Of a stretch of 64,000 bases of DNA, positions 1 to 8,617 are shown one piece after another (the stretch's first letter is position 1; every line of letters begins with the position of its first letter). The position numbers were made by a program, and so were the translations under genes. The stretch lies in NCBI GenBank assembly GCA_951812895.1, contig OX638333.1:1788366-1852365 (forward strand), written 5' to 3'. This DNA is from an uncultured Roseovarius sp. GTDB lineage: Bacteria > Pseudomonadota > Alphaproteobacteria > Rhodobacterales > Rhodobacteraceae. Under the pieces are notes generated by a model that ran no database searches, was not told where the DNA came from, and saw only the letters and a program-made list of their open reading frames with translations.

Positions 1-135
1 ATCGCGCCCCCGCCCTGCAAAGGCCGCGGCGCGGGCGAATCGGGCGGTATCCACCGGATCGCCCAGCTTGGCGGAGGCAGATTCGGGGTTTAGTTTGAAA
101 TAGGGGGGCAGGGGGGTGTCTGATTTCCTGTCCAT
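1..135 (-). CDS. parA: ParA partition ATPase, first 45 codons only (cut by window edge)
   Basis: The sequence encodes the N-terminus of the same ParA that is complete at 41933-43339. It starts at base 135 on the minus strand with MDRKSDTPLP and runs off the window. The ATPase motifs lie in the missing part. If the repeat unit continues to the left, a complete parA and parB should lie just outside the window. It is divergent from rep, with the origin-like region between them. Confidence 0.9.
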   Translation of the reverse strand, partial: MDRKSDTPLPPYFKLNPESASAKLGDPVDTARFARAAAFAGRGRD

Positions 136-725
136 GATATGCTTACCTCATTCATGTCACCCTTTTTGGGTGTTATCCGGTAAATCATCGCACATCTTGG
201 GCGCGTTGTGAATCACTAAGAATGGAAGGATCAGATTGGTGGTTATTCCGCGTTTTGCCGCGAAACTGCTTATTCTTCATTATATCACAAAGAAAAACAC
301 GACTCTATATGTTGTGAATCTTTTGAGTCTTTAAGAGTCTTTAAACCTGAGGAATACTGTTATCTCAGGTAGTTACGCCTAGTTAGGTACCGATTCCCGG
401 GTTGAAGGGCACCCGATTCCGGGACAATAGGTACCCGTTCACGGTATTAACGGTTCCGATTCGCAGGGGCAGGGGGCCCAGGATTCGGTATAGACTCTAT
501 TTCGGGTAAAAATGGCCAATCAAGGTCCTGTTCCCTGCAATTCCCGCGTGTGAAGGTACCGTAAACCCACCGCGCTGTGTGTTAAAGTACCCGTTTACGG
601 GAAGGGTGTATCCTGTAGATGGGTGCCTATAGAAAGATTGAGCACGGGTGCCTTTTGCGGCATACTAGGCCAGAGAGCAGAGCGCCGAAAGAAAAAACCA
701 AATCCGGCGCAAGAGGGCAGGGGTC
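136..725. other. Origin-like intergenic region between parA and rep, copy A
   Basis: This 590-bp stretch has no convincing gene and has the look of an iteron-type replication origin. An AT-rich part (about 275-350) contains a perfect tandem 10-mer GAGTCTTTAA at 325-334 and 335-344. From 386 to 602 a degenerate motif recurs: GGTACCGATTCCCGG (386-400), GCACCCGATTCCGGG (409-423), GGTACCCGTTCACGG (430-444), GGTTCCGATTCGC (452-464), AGTACCCGTTTACGGG (586-601), and an inverted-looking GGTACCGTAAACCC (555-568). Rep_3-type initiators bind such iterons. The rep promoter and the parA promoter must also lie here. The origin role is inferred. Confidence 0.65.
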
Positions 726-2000
726 ATGGACCAGTTGGATATTCCAAAAGAAAAGCTGACCGGGGCGTTGCGGCGGCCATCGGTGAAAAAGAATGTGGCG
801 GCGATACATGTGTCGGGCAAGCTGACCCTGTTACAGCGCAAGCTGTCGAATGTGCTGCTGCTGAATGCTTATGACACGCTGGTGTCGAAACCGATGCACC
901 AGATTGACGCGCAGACGCTGTGCCTGATGGTGGGGTATAATTCCAACGATATGGCGACGCTGAAACAATCCCTGCGCAGCCTGGCAGAAACCACGGCAGA
1001 GTGGGATATGCTGGACGAGGACGGGCGGCAGGAATGGGGGGTCAGTGCGCTTTTGTCCTATGCCAAGCTCAAAAGCGGCGTGTGTGAATATGCCTATTCG
1101 CCGGCATTGGCGGAAAAGTTGCATGATCCCAAGGTATTTGCCCTGATCAACCTGAACATTCAGCGGCGGTTTACCAGCGGGCATGCGCTGGCGCTCTATG
1201 AAAACTGTTACCGGTTTGTGCGGACCGGCAGCACGGGTTGGTGGCCGATCGACCTGTTTCGCCGGCTGATGGGGGTGGATGGGTCGAGCTATTACGAGAG
1301 TTTTAAGCATCTCAATGCCAAGGTGATCAAACCGGCGGTGGCGGAGGTGAACAAGACGTCGAACATCCTGGTGACACCTGAGCTGCGCAAGATGGGGCGG
1401 CAGGTGAGCGAGATCCGGTTTCTGATCAAGGAGAACCCGCAGTTGGCGATGCTGGACATCGACGATGGCGAAGGCGTGCGGCAGGGGGATGTGTACCGGC
1501 GGCTGGTCGAGGTGGGTGTCAGTGACCGGCTGGCGCGGCAGTGGATTGCCGAGCATGGCGAGGCATATGTGGCTGAAAAGCTCGATTATCTGAAGGGCAG
1601 GGCAGGGGTGGAAAGCCCGGTGCGGTACCTGACGGCGGCTTTGCGCGACGATTACAAGGAGGCAGAGGCGCCAGCGCCCTCTGCCGAGGCGGTCGAGGCG
1701 GCGCGGGAGCGGGTGGAGGCGGCACAGGCCGAAGATGCGGCGCGTTTGGCACGGGAGGCTGCGGCAGAGCAGGAACGGCGCCAGCGGGCCGCTGTGATGG
1801 CCCGTGTGCGGGAATTGGCCGAGGCGCGCACACCTACGCAGCGGGATGCAGATAAGCGGCTGTTCCTGGCGGGGCTGGAGGATGAGGTCGCGCGGGCCGA
1901 ATTTGCCCGGCTGGGCTGGGGTGCTGCGTTTTGTGCGGATGATATGCGGGTGTTCTGGGAAGAAATGGTACCGGGGGCGTTTGAAAGAAAAAGCAAATAA
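726..2000 (+). CDS. Plasmid replication initiator, Rep_3-like winged-helix protein, copy A
   Basis: The protein of 424 residues resembles iteron-binding plasmid initiators. The N-terminal block (about 20-52: IHVSGKLTLLQRKLSNVLLL...) and the middle block (ALYENCYRFVR, then FKHLNAKVIKPAVAEVNKTS and the following helix, about 155-240) match the two winged-helix domains of the Rep_3 family. Residues about 315-385 are rich in Ala, Glu and Arg and look like a long helix or coiled coil. The start at 726 follows a purine-rich GGGCAGGGG. Its position opposite parA and next to repeated GGTACC-type motifs supports a role in starting replication. Roseobacter workers sort plasmids by initiator type (RepA, RepB, RepABC, DnaA-like); I cannot place it further. 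An identical copy lies at 43930-45204. Confidence 0.85.
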   Translation: MDQLDIPKEKLTGALRRPSVKKNVAAIHVSGKLTLLQRKLSNVLLLNAYDTLVSKPMHQIDAQTLCLMVGYNSNDMATLKQSLRSLAETTAEWDMLDEDGRQEWGVSALLSYAKLKSGVCEYAYSPALAEKLHDPKVFALINLNIQRRFTSGHALALYENCYRFVRTGSTGWWPIDLFRRLMGVDGSSYYESFKHLNAKVIKPAVAEVNKTSNILVTPELRKMGRQVSEIRFLIKENPQLAMLDIDDGEGVRQGDVYRRLVEVGVSDRLARQWIAEHGEAYVAEKLDYLKGRAGVESPVRYLTAALRDDYKEAEAPAPSAEAVEAARERVEAAQAEDAARLAREAAAEQERRQRAAVMARVRELAEARTPTQRDADKRLFLAGLEDEVARAEFARLGWGAAFCADDMRVFWEEMVPGAFERKSK

Positions 2001-2371
2001 ATCGAGTGATTCGGGCTGCGTAAGGGACAAAGGGTAAAGCTATTGCACGATTGATCGGAGAGAATTCGCCAAGCTTGGAAATCTATGCGTTGTACAAGTT
2101 GATTGTGCATGGCTTGAAAGCCATATGTAAACGATTGTCGTATGTAATTGGATTATATAGAAAAAAGCAGTATTTAGCCCGGAGAAGAGATTTTTCTGAG
2201 TGTGAACATTTTGAAATTCACTGCGACATTTTGAAACGTACAGGCCGCAGCCACAGAAATTGTTTGATTGAAAACACCCAGCAATCTATTTTGGTGGGTG
2301 TGGTGCACTTTTGAGTAGTATTTTCGCCGCTAGAAAATTGATTTTAAAAGCTTTGCTGTGGGGGATTATCA
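2001..2371. other. Intergenic region rep to exoY-like, copy A
   Basis: These 371 bases hold no gene I can defend. A reading frame for 87 residues at 2051-2314 lacks a ribosome binding site and recognisable features. The direct repeat CATTTTGAAA occurs twice, near 2207-2216 and 2227-2236. The leader ends in a GGGGGA ribosome binding site for the next gene. A promoter for the exoY-like gene is expected here but none stands out. Confidence 0.5.
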
Positions 2372-3028
2372 GTGAAACACGAGGGTTTGGATAGCTTCGT
2401 TTTTGAAGCGAGCCTCGATATTGAGCGGCATCGTTTTGATAAATTTTATCAAGGCTATGGTAAACGCATTTTTGACTTTACTTTCAGTTTGTTGCTTGCG
2501 CCCATTGTAATGGTCACGGCAGTTTTCCTGTTATTGCTGAATCCGATCTTTAATCCGGGTCCTTTGTTTTTCGTACAGCCTAGAATGGGCCGGAATTGCA
2601 AAGCTTTTGCTGCATTGAAATTCCGGACCATGCGTCCTGTAGCTCGTGTTACCCGCAAAGCAGATGATCCGGTTGAGGATGACCGTATTCCGTCTTTGGG
2701 GCGGATGCTGCGCAGAACCCGGCTGGACGAGCTTCCGCAGATTTTGAATGTTCTCAAAGGTGAGATGAGCCTAATCGGCCCGCGGCCCGATTTTTTTCAT
2801 CATGCCCGGAAATATCTACGTGAGGTGCCGGGATACAGGCAACGCCATTCGGTGCTCCCAGGTATAAGCGGATTGGCGCAGACCGATGTTGGTTATGTAA
2901 GCTCTGTTGAAGAGACGAAAGCGAAAGTTCGAGCTGATTTGTACTATATTGCGAATTTTGGGGTTCGGATGGATATCTATGTGTTCTTTCGTACTTTGCG
3001 GATTGTTTTCGGACGATTAGGCCGCTGA
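2372..3028 (+). CDS. ExoY-like sugar-1-phosphate transferase (initiating phosphoglycosyltransferase), copy A
   Basis: A 218-residue membrane enzyme of the bacterial sugar transferase family (the ExoY/WbaP catalytic core). It should move a sugar phosphate from a nucleotide sugar onto undecaprenyl phosphate, the first step of an EPS repeat unit. It has one hydrophobic segment at about 34-57, then the family motifs KFRTM (83-87), RTRLDELPQ (115-123) and MSLIGPRP (132-139), and an Arg-rich end. The length fits ExoY, not the longer WbaP or WcaJ with extra membrane helices. The start is GTG, preceded by GGGGGA. It converges with the rfaH-like gene, 16 bases away. It is the only initiating transferase in the locus. 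The sugar cannot be told from sequence. Confidence 0.88.
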   Translation: MKHEGLDSFVFEASLDIERHRFDKFYQGYGKRIFDFTFSLLLAPIVMVTAVFLLLLNPIFNPGPLFFVQPRMGRNCKAFAALKFRTMRPVARVTRKADDPVEDDRIPSLGRMLRRTRLDELPQILNVLKGEMSLIGPRPDFFHHARKYLREVPGYRQRHSVLPGISGLAQTDVGYVSSVEETKAKVRADLYYIANFGVRMDIYVFFRTLRIVFGRLGR

Positions 3029-3044
3029 AGATTAAATAGCAGCG

Positions 3045-3557
3045 TTAAAGCCGACTTACACTTGATCTTGGAAAGGAAGTTGACACCTTCTGGCCCAAAA
3101 GATCAACGAGTGCGCAGATGCGGTCATTTTCTGTGAATTGATCGACGATTGTAACCAGATCGGCGAAGGGGCCGGAAATCACGCGAACACTGTCGCCGAC
3201 TTGGATTTCATCCAAAGGCTGAAGGATTCCTTGCGAATCACTTCTCGCGAATAGTGCGGCCATGAATTCCCAGGGTAGAGGGGTAGGGTGATGGGAGTTA
3301 TTGAGTAGCAACCTTGATAAGCCACGGGTGGAGTTGATCGACCGCCATCCGGGAACAGCAGGGTCGAATTGAACGAATAGGTAGCCTGGGAAGAGAGAGC
3401 GAGACCTGTTTGACCGCCGTTCTGTGCGAGAGATGGTTTCGGTGAGGAACGGTGAAAAACTTTTGAATCCCTGATGGGAGAGATGGCGTTGGGCAATGGC
3501 CAAGCCATTAGGCTTAAGCTGGACAACGAACCAGTTGTCAGGTGCGCAGTTTAACAT
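3045..3557 (-). CDS. RfaH/NusG-like specialised transcription antiterminator, copy A
   Basis: The protein of 170 residues belongs to the NusG paralogue family (RfaH, UpxY, LoaP types). The N-terminal NGN domain is visible as WFVVQLKPN (9-17) and LFPGYLFVQFD. The C-terminal KOW domain is visible as IQVGDSVRVISGPFADL (about 118-134). Such proteins bind RNA polymerase paused at an ops site and let it read through long, weakly translated polysaccharide operons. The location inside an EPS locus is typical. Its likely targets are the long plus-strand operons, where two ops-like elements occur (6646-6653 and 18892-18900). It is transcribed towards the exoY-like gene. Confidence 0.82.
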   Translation of the reverse strand: MLNCAPDNWFVVQLKPNGLAIAQRHLSHQGFKSFSPFLTETISRTERRSNRSRSLFPGYLFVQFDPAVPGWRSINSTRGLSRLLLNNSHHPTPLPWEFMAALFARSDSQGILQPLDEIQVGDSVRVISGPFADLVTIVDQFTENDRICALVDLLGQKVSTSFPRSSVSRL

Positions 3558-3643
3558 GAAATCCCATAAAATCAGGAGCGGTGCAGAAGTCTAGTTACTT
3601 TAGAAAATCGCGCGTTTCTAACATTCTCTCAGGTTAAGCATAA

Positions 3644-3671
3644 GGAGGCCTCAACATTCATTGAAGCCTCC
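3644..3671 (-). terminator. Hairpin terminator candidate after the yjbE-like gene, copy A
   Basis: GGAGGCCTCAA and TTGAAGCCTCC form an 11-bp stem with one mismatch and a 6-base loop. It lies 26 bases beyond the stop of the minus-strand yjbE-like gene. On the minus strand the stem is followed by TTATGCTT, a weak T-run, so the termination call is moderate. Confidence 0.55.
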
Positions 3672-3696
3672 ATAACTAAAATTGCTCGGGTAAAAA

Positions 3697-3984
3697 CTAG
3701 GGGGTGGTTGTAGTCGTCGTAGACGAGCTTCCATCACCCAATACTCCAGCGAGGAGGATCGCGCCGAGGCCCGCGCCAATAACTACCGCGCTCGGATCCG
3801 TTCCGGGCGCCAAGGAGAGGCACTTTTCTTCATATTGCAGTGCCGCCGCGGCCGTTAGTTGGTTTGCCTCGTAGAGCGACTTGGCTTCACCACAGTGAAG
3901 ATGGTTCTGGGCAAGTTCATTTGCGAATGCAGGGCTGGCAGTGGCTGCCACGAGTGCAATCATTGCAATCCGTTTGTTAATCAT
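3697..3984 (-). CDS. Small exported YjbE/GfcA-like protein with Thr tail, copy A
   Basis: A 95-residue protein with a clear Sec signal peptide (about 1-21, ending ASPAFA). The mature part is short and has two Cys. A hydrophobic glycine-rich stretch follows (about 66-83, VVIGAGLGAILLAG), and the C-terminus is GDGSSSTTTTTTP. The combination of signal peptide, hydrophobic Gly/Ala stretch and GDGS plus Thr run recalls YjbE and GfcA of E. coli, which are small proteins encoded with EPS export genes. Homologues of YjbF and YjbH are encoded about 27 kb away in the same unit. A GGAG ribosome binding site lies upstream. The assignment rests on architecture, not full alignment. Confidence 0.65.
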   Translation of the reverse strand: MINKRIAMIALVAATASPAFANELAQNHLHCGEAKSLYEANQLTAAAALQYEEKCLSLAPGTDPSAVVIGAGLGAILLAGVLGDGSSSTTTTTTP

Positions 3985-4199
3985 TGTTCACTCCAATTCG
4001 ACATTTAATCTATTGTTAGCATAGCAGATATCCGAATTGAAAGAAGTAACAAGTGTTGTCGGATAATTTTTTGCAACTTTTTGCTGTTTTCAGCCTGATT
4101 CGACCATGGTGGTTTTGTTTAGTAACCTGTAGATGAAAATAAACTTTGTGAAGTTTTCAACATTTTCAAACCACGACACTTGTAAAGCGAACGTACAGA

Positions 4200-6377
4200 A
4201 TGACCGAAATCCCAATAAAGCGTCGAATCAGTCTAGGAGGAATGCAAGATAGGGCATTGCCACAAAGTTATTCTGTTCAACGTGAAGATGATATTGATGT
4301 GGGAGCAATGATTTCAACCCTTTGGCGCGGCAAGTGGTGGATTACGACAGTCACAATTTTGGCGATTTTTTTGGGTGGGATTTACGCGTATGTTCTGGCA
4401 GTGCCAATGTATAGATCTACAGCGGTCGTTATTCTGGATACCAAGCTGCCACAATTTTCAGATTCGGAGAGTGTTGTTGGCGGGTTAACCGGCGATTCCA
4501 ATGAGGTTAATTCTGAAGTTGAGGTGCTTCGATCGCGCAGCCTTATGGGCAAGGTTGTGGATAAGCTAGAATTGGTTGACGATCCAGATTTCAACGGACT
4601 GCTTCGAGAAAAATCTGCGATTGACCAGGCTAAAGCTGCAATTAAATCGCAGATCAAGTCTTTGCTAGGATTGTCCACAAAAGCTGTTTTTGTCTCGGCA
4701 GAAGATCAGGCGAAGAATACAAGAAATGCAGTTGTTACTTCTTTGTTGAAGCTGGTTGAAATACGCAACATTCGGCAAAGTTATGTATTTACGGTGACTG
4801 CCGAAACTCAGAGCCCCTCAAAATCTGCTTTGATAGCTGATACCATCGTTCAACAGTATGTACTTGATCAGATCGATGTGAAGTTCCAAACAACCGAACA
4901 AGCGACGGCATGGTTGAGTGAGCGTGTTACCGAACTTCGATTTGAGTTGGAGCAGGCAGAAAAAGCCGCCGCTGAATTCAGCACCTCCACCGAGCTTGTT
5001 TCACCTGAAGCATTGGTTGCGCTTGAGCGACAAGTCAAAGAACAGCGTGAAAGAATTATTTCGGCAGAAGATCTTAAAACTTCTCATTTTGAAAAGCTTC
5101 AAGCTCTGGAGAAAGCATCCTCCAGGGAGCAACAAGCAGCAATTGCAAACGATGTACAACTCGATCAGCTTATTCAGCGAATCTCTGAAGGATTTGGTGA
5201 TGAAGTAGCCTTTGACAATCGGCTTTCAAGGGTAAAGAGCCGGATACAAATCGAATTGGCACGAAGTGAAAAACAGATAGATGCTCTTAAGAGTTCAGAG
5301 CAAGAACTAAGCGAGAGCATTGACCAGCAGGGTCAGGACTTAATTCAACTTCAACAGCTAAAACGTGAGGCCGAAGCTACGCGATTGCTTTATGAGCATT
5401 TCCTTGCACGATTAAAAGAGACATCCGCGCAACAAGGGGTTCAACAAGCGGACAGTCGGATATTGTCCGATGCTGTTGTTCCCAACTCCCCGTCTTCACC
5501 TAGGAAATCCATAATTTTGGCTCTTTCTGGTGTTTTGGGTATATTGATCGGTTCAGGATTAATTTTGTTGAATGAGTTTCTTAACAGCTCGTTTCGAACG
5601 GCAAAGGAGCTCGAAACTCACACTGGCTTTACGGTTATGGGGCAGATCCCAACGATACCCGGAAACAAACGTACGAAAGTACTCAACTATCTCACAGATA
5701 AACCCACATCGGCAGCGGCTGAATCGGTCAGAAACCTTAGAACTTCTTTGCTTTTGTCCAATGTAGACAATCCGCCACAGGTCATAATCTCGACATCCTC
5801 CATCCCAGGTGAAGGTAAAACGACCATAGCGCTTGCGCTAGCTCACAACGCCTTAGGTCTCGGAAAATCTGTTCTATTGGTTGAGGGCGATATTCGGCGT
5901 TACACACTTAGCGAGTACTTTGAAAGGGTGCCCGAAAAAGGTATTGTATCAGTCATCAGTGGAGATCTAGCTTTCGATGATGCAGCATTTTCTCCGGATA
6001 ATTTCGGCGGGAGAATAATTGGAGGAGAAAACACCGCGGTCAATGCCGCAGATCTCTTTTCCTCGGAAAAGTTCAGAAACTTTATAGCTGAAATGCGACA
6101 ACAATTCGAAATGATTATAATAGACACGCCGCCTGTTCTGGTAGTGCCCGATGCGCGTATCGTTGCGGAAATTGCCGATGCTGTATTGTTTACAGTCAAG
6201 TGGGACAGTACCAGCAAACATCAAGTTGATGAGGCGCTCCGTCTTTTCCATCAGGCCAATCAACAAGTCAGCGGCATAGTCCTCAGCCAGATTAGCCCGA
6301 AAGGCATGAAGCGGTATGGATATGGTGGCAAGTATGGGGCCTACGGGACATACGGGTCAAAATATTACACGAGCTAA
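4200..6377 (+). CDS. wzc: Wzc-like polysaccharide co-polymerase with BY-kinase domain, copy A
   Basis: A 725-residue inner-membrane protein that controls EPS chain length and autophosphorylates on tyrosine. The N-terminal Wzz part has a first membrane helix at about 48-67 and a long periplasmic coiled-coil region (about 230-410). The second helix lies at about 437-458. The cytoplasmic kinase has Walker A SSIPGEGKTT (about 533-542), Walker A' LVEGDIRR (about 558-565) and Walker B MIIIDTPPVLV (about 637-647). The tail 706-725 is packed with tyrosines, the usual phosphorylation cluster. Walker A' has Glu where Asp is common. ATG 4200 lacks a good ribosome binding site; an in-frame ATG at 4242 has AGGAGG almost touching it. 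Copy A has Ser89 where copy B has Leu89. Confidence 0.93.
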   Translation: MTEIPIKRRISLGGMQDRALPQSYSVQREDDIDVGAMISTLWRGKWWITTVTILAIFLGGIYAYVLAVPMYRSTAVVILDTKLPQFSDSESVVGGLTGDSNEVNSEVEVLRSRSLMGKVVDKLELVDDPDFNGLLREKSAIDQAKAAIKSQIKSLLGLSTKAVFVSAEDQAKNTRNAVVTSLLKLVEIRNIRQSYVFTVTAETQSPSKSALIADTIVQQYVLDQIDVKFQTTEQATAWLSERVTELRFELEQAEKAAAEFSTSTELVSPEALVALERQVKEQRERIISAEDLKTSHFEKLQALEKASSREQQAAIANDVQLDQLIQRISEGFGDEVAFDNRLSRVKSRIQIELARSEKQIDALKSSEQELSESIDQQGQDLIQLQQLKREAEATRLLYEHFLARLKETSAQQGVQQADSRILSDAVVPNSPSSPRKSIILALSGVLGILIGSGLILLNEFLNSSFRTAKELETHTGFTVMGQIPTIPGNKRTKVLNYLTDKPTSAAAESVRNLRTSLLLSNVDNPPQVIISTSSIPGEGKTTIALALAHNALGLGKSVLLVEGDIRRYTLSEYFERVPEKGIVSVISGDLAFDDAAFSPDNFGGRIIGGENTAVNAADLFSSEKFRNFIAEMRQQFEMIIIDTPPVLVVPDARIVAEIADAVLFTVKWDSTSKHQVDEALRLFHQANQQVSGIVLSQISPKGMKRYGYGGKYGAYGTYGSKYYTS

Positions 6378-6978
6378 ATGCCGATGTTGGTCGATCTCAC
6401 TTGAATTGGAATTTGGTTGTCGCTATTTCGCAGAATATTGTATTTGCAGAGTGCTATAACTGGCTAACCAACCGAGTGCTTAAGATTAACTGTTTAGCTG
6501 GTATGAGGCTTGCTCCCTCAAGCTTAGAATTCTTGCTTGAAACTAATAAGCGTTGGCTCTATTTGCTCAGTATTGAGCGCGATGAATTTCGAGTTCAGAA
6601 ACAAGAAATTAGCTCCTCCGATATCGTCTTGAGATGACCTTCGGTGCGGTAGCTATGGGAAGGCAATTCGTAAGTTGGACGACGGTCATCACGGCAGCCT
6701 AAACTGAAATCGCGGAATAAGTAGGTATATTGTTAATTCGGCGTCTCTCTTGCTCAATGCTCTCGTCTAAAGGCGGGTTTGCGGTGGTTTAAAAAACTCC
6801 AAGACTGGCTGGTTATCAATAAGGTAGATTGGTATGCTTGAAGAATCTTATTGCCGTTCAATGGGCTGATTTTAACGACGGCACTGTTCCAACTAGCTGA
6901 TCCGTAATTGAAAACTGAAAAATTTGCAAAAAGTTGTTTTATTAAGCGGCGAGAAATCTAACATCAAGGAGCCGTTTT
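6378..6978 (+). promoter_or_regulatory. Leader between wzc and ahcY with ops-like element, copy A
   Basis: This is a 601-bp non-coding stretch. A frame for 78 residues at 6401-6637 has no support. GCGGTAGC at 6646-6653, followed by TAT, matches the core of the enterobacterial ops element (GGCGGTAGC) through eight bases and sits on the strand of the following operon. It lies inside a possible hairpin or loop bounded by GATGACC (6633-6639) and GGTCATC (6684-6690). The ahcY ribosome binding site AAGGAG is at 6967-6972. No known SAM or SAH riboswitch core is recognisable. The ops call depends on the rfaH-like gene nearby and is an inference. Confidence 0.45.
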
Positions 6979-8363
6979 ATGGCAAAGGATTATGTGGTCA
7001 AGGATATTGACCTGGCCGCTTTTGGGCGCAAAGAACTTGATATCGCGGAAACTGAAATGCCGGGCCTGATGGCTCTGCGCACAGAGTATGGTGAATCAAA
7101 GCCTCTGACAGGTGCCCGGATCGTTGGCAGCCTGCACATGACCATCCAAACCGCCGTTCTGATCGAGACGCTGGTTGCATTAGGCGCAGACGTGCGTTGG
7201 GCGTCGTGCAACATCTTCTCGACACAAGACCATGCCGCTGCAGCGATTGCCGCTGGTGGCACGCCGGTTTTCGCGATCAAAGGTCAGACACTGGAAGAGC
7301 ATTGGGATTACCTTGATAAATCCTTTATGTTCCCGGAAGGCGCGAACATGATCCTCGACGATGGCGGCGACGCCACGCTCTACATCCTGCTGGGTGCGCG
7401 TATCGAGGCGGGTGAAGAATTCGGCGTACCAGGTTCCGAAGAAGAAGAAGTCATTCAGGCGCAGATCAAAAAGCGTATGGCGGCATCGCCTGGTTGGTTC
7501 ACCAAGACCCGCGAAGATATCCAGGGCGTTTCCGAGGAAACCACTACCGGGGTTCATCGTCTTTATGATCTGCATAAGAAAGGTCAGCTGCCATTCCCAG
7601 CGATCAACGTGAATGATTCTGTGACCAAGTCGAAGTTCGACAATAAATACGGTTGTAAGGAATCGCTGGTAGACGGCATCCGCCGCGCCACTGACACCAT
7701 GATGGCTGGCAAGGTTGCCGTTGTTATGGGTTACGGCGATGTTGGAAAAGGCTCTGCCGCATCACTGCGCGGTGCCGGTGCACGTGTGAAAGTTACCGAA
7801 GTTGATCCGATCTGCGCGCTTCAGGCCGCGATGGACGGTTTCGAAGTCACAACCCTTGAAGATGAAGTTGCCAGCGCTGATGTGTTCATTACCACAACAG
7901 GCAACAAGGACGTGATCCGCATCGAGCACATGCGTGAGATGAAGGACATGGCAATCGTTGGCAACATCGGCCACTTTGACAACGAAATTCAGGTTGCTGC
8001 GCTGAAAAATCACATATGGACCAACATCAAAGAACAAGTCGACATGATCGAGATGCCTTCGGGCAGCCGTCTGATTCTGTTGTCTGAGGGACGTTTGCTT
8101 AACCTTGGTAATGCGACGGGTCATCCTTCGTTTGTGATGCCGCCAGCTTTACCAACCAGGTTCTGGCGCAGATCGAACTTTGGACCAAAGGCGACGAGTA
8201 TCAGCCAGGCGTCTACATCCTACCCAAGCATCTGGACGAAAAGGTTGCACGCCTGCACCTTGGTCGCATCGGTGTGAAGCTGTCACAGATGACCAAGGAA
8301 CAAGCTGACTACATCGGCGTTCCACAGGAAGGCCCCTACAAACCCGAGCATTACCGCTACTAA
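6979..8363 (+). pseudogene. ahcY: ahcY, S-adenosylhomocysteine hydrolase, copy A with one-base frameshift
   Basis: Compared with copy B (50183-51568), one T is missing between 8139 and 8140, after FVM. The reading frame then runs out of register and stops at 8277, so the last 73 residues, including the C-terminal NAD-contacting lysine/tyrosine region, are lost. The bases beyond the shift still encode the correct C-terminus to a TAA at 8361-8363, so the damage is recent or is a sequencing error. The last 22 bases differ from copy B at five silent positions. AhcY splits S-adenosylhomocysteine into adenosine and homocysteine. Two methyltransferase genes follow. Confidence 0.9.
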
Positions 8364-8617
8364 GCAAATCGCGTCGAAAAAGCGGGCGTCGAGAGTTTAC
8401 CCTCTTCTAGGGTGTAAATTCGACCAAGATAAAGGCGTCTATAATTCTCGAATTTGAGACACAAAGATCAGCTCAATAACGCAATCTGTACTTCAATACT
8501 ACCAAGGCGTGATCGCCCAATGCAAACTGTCCGGGCGACTCAAACCAGTGTTAGCCAATAGCCTCCAACCGGATTGTTGGAATGAGAATGAAAATACGTC
8601 ATGCGGAGCGAAACGTA

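Larger units (their letters stand above)
1..8341. repeat. Direct repeat, copy A (partner at 43205-51546)
   Basis: This stretch is essentially identical to 43205-51546. The offset is 43,204 up to base 8139 and 43,205 after it, because copy A lacks one base there. I found only one substitution in the whole length, C4465 against T47669. The copy covers the parA 5' end, the origin region, rep, the exoY-like gene, the rfaH-like gene, the yjbE-like gene, wzc and ahcY. The repeat begins at the window edge, so its true left end is unknown. No insertion sequence or tRNA lies at its right end. Confidence 0.97.

Noticed and set aside
831-2030. Long open frame of 399 codons on the minus strand, antisense to rep (also at 44035-45234)
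   Set aside because: It is a shadow of the GC-rich rep gene: Pro/His/Arg-rich composition, no known motif, no ribosome binding site.
2051-2314. 87-codon frame between rep and the exoY-like gene
   Set aside because: No ribosome binding site, no recognisable domain, and stop-poor only by chance in a short stretch.
6900-6978. SAM or SAH riboswitch ahead of ahcY
   Set aside because: The leader was examined because ahcY genes can be controlled this way. No conserved SAH, SAM-II or SAM/SAH core or pseudoknot could be recognised.
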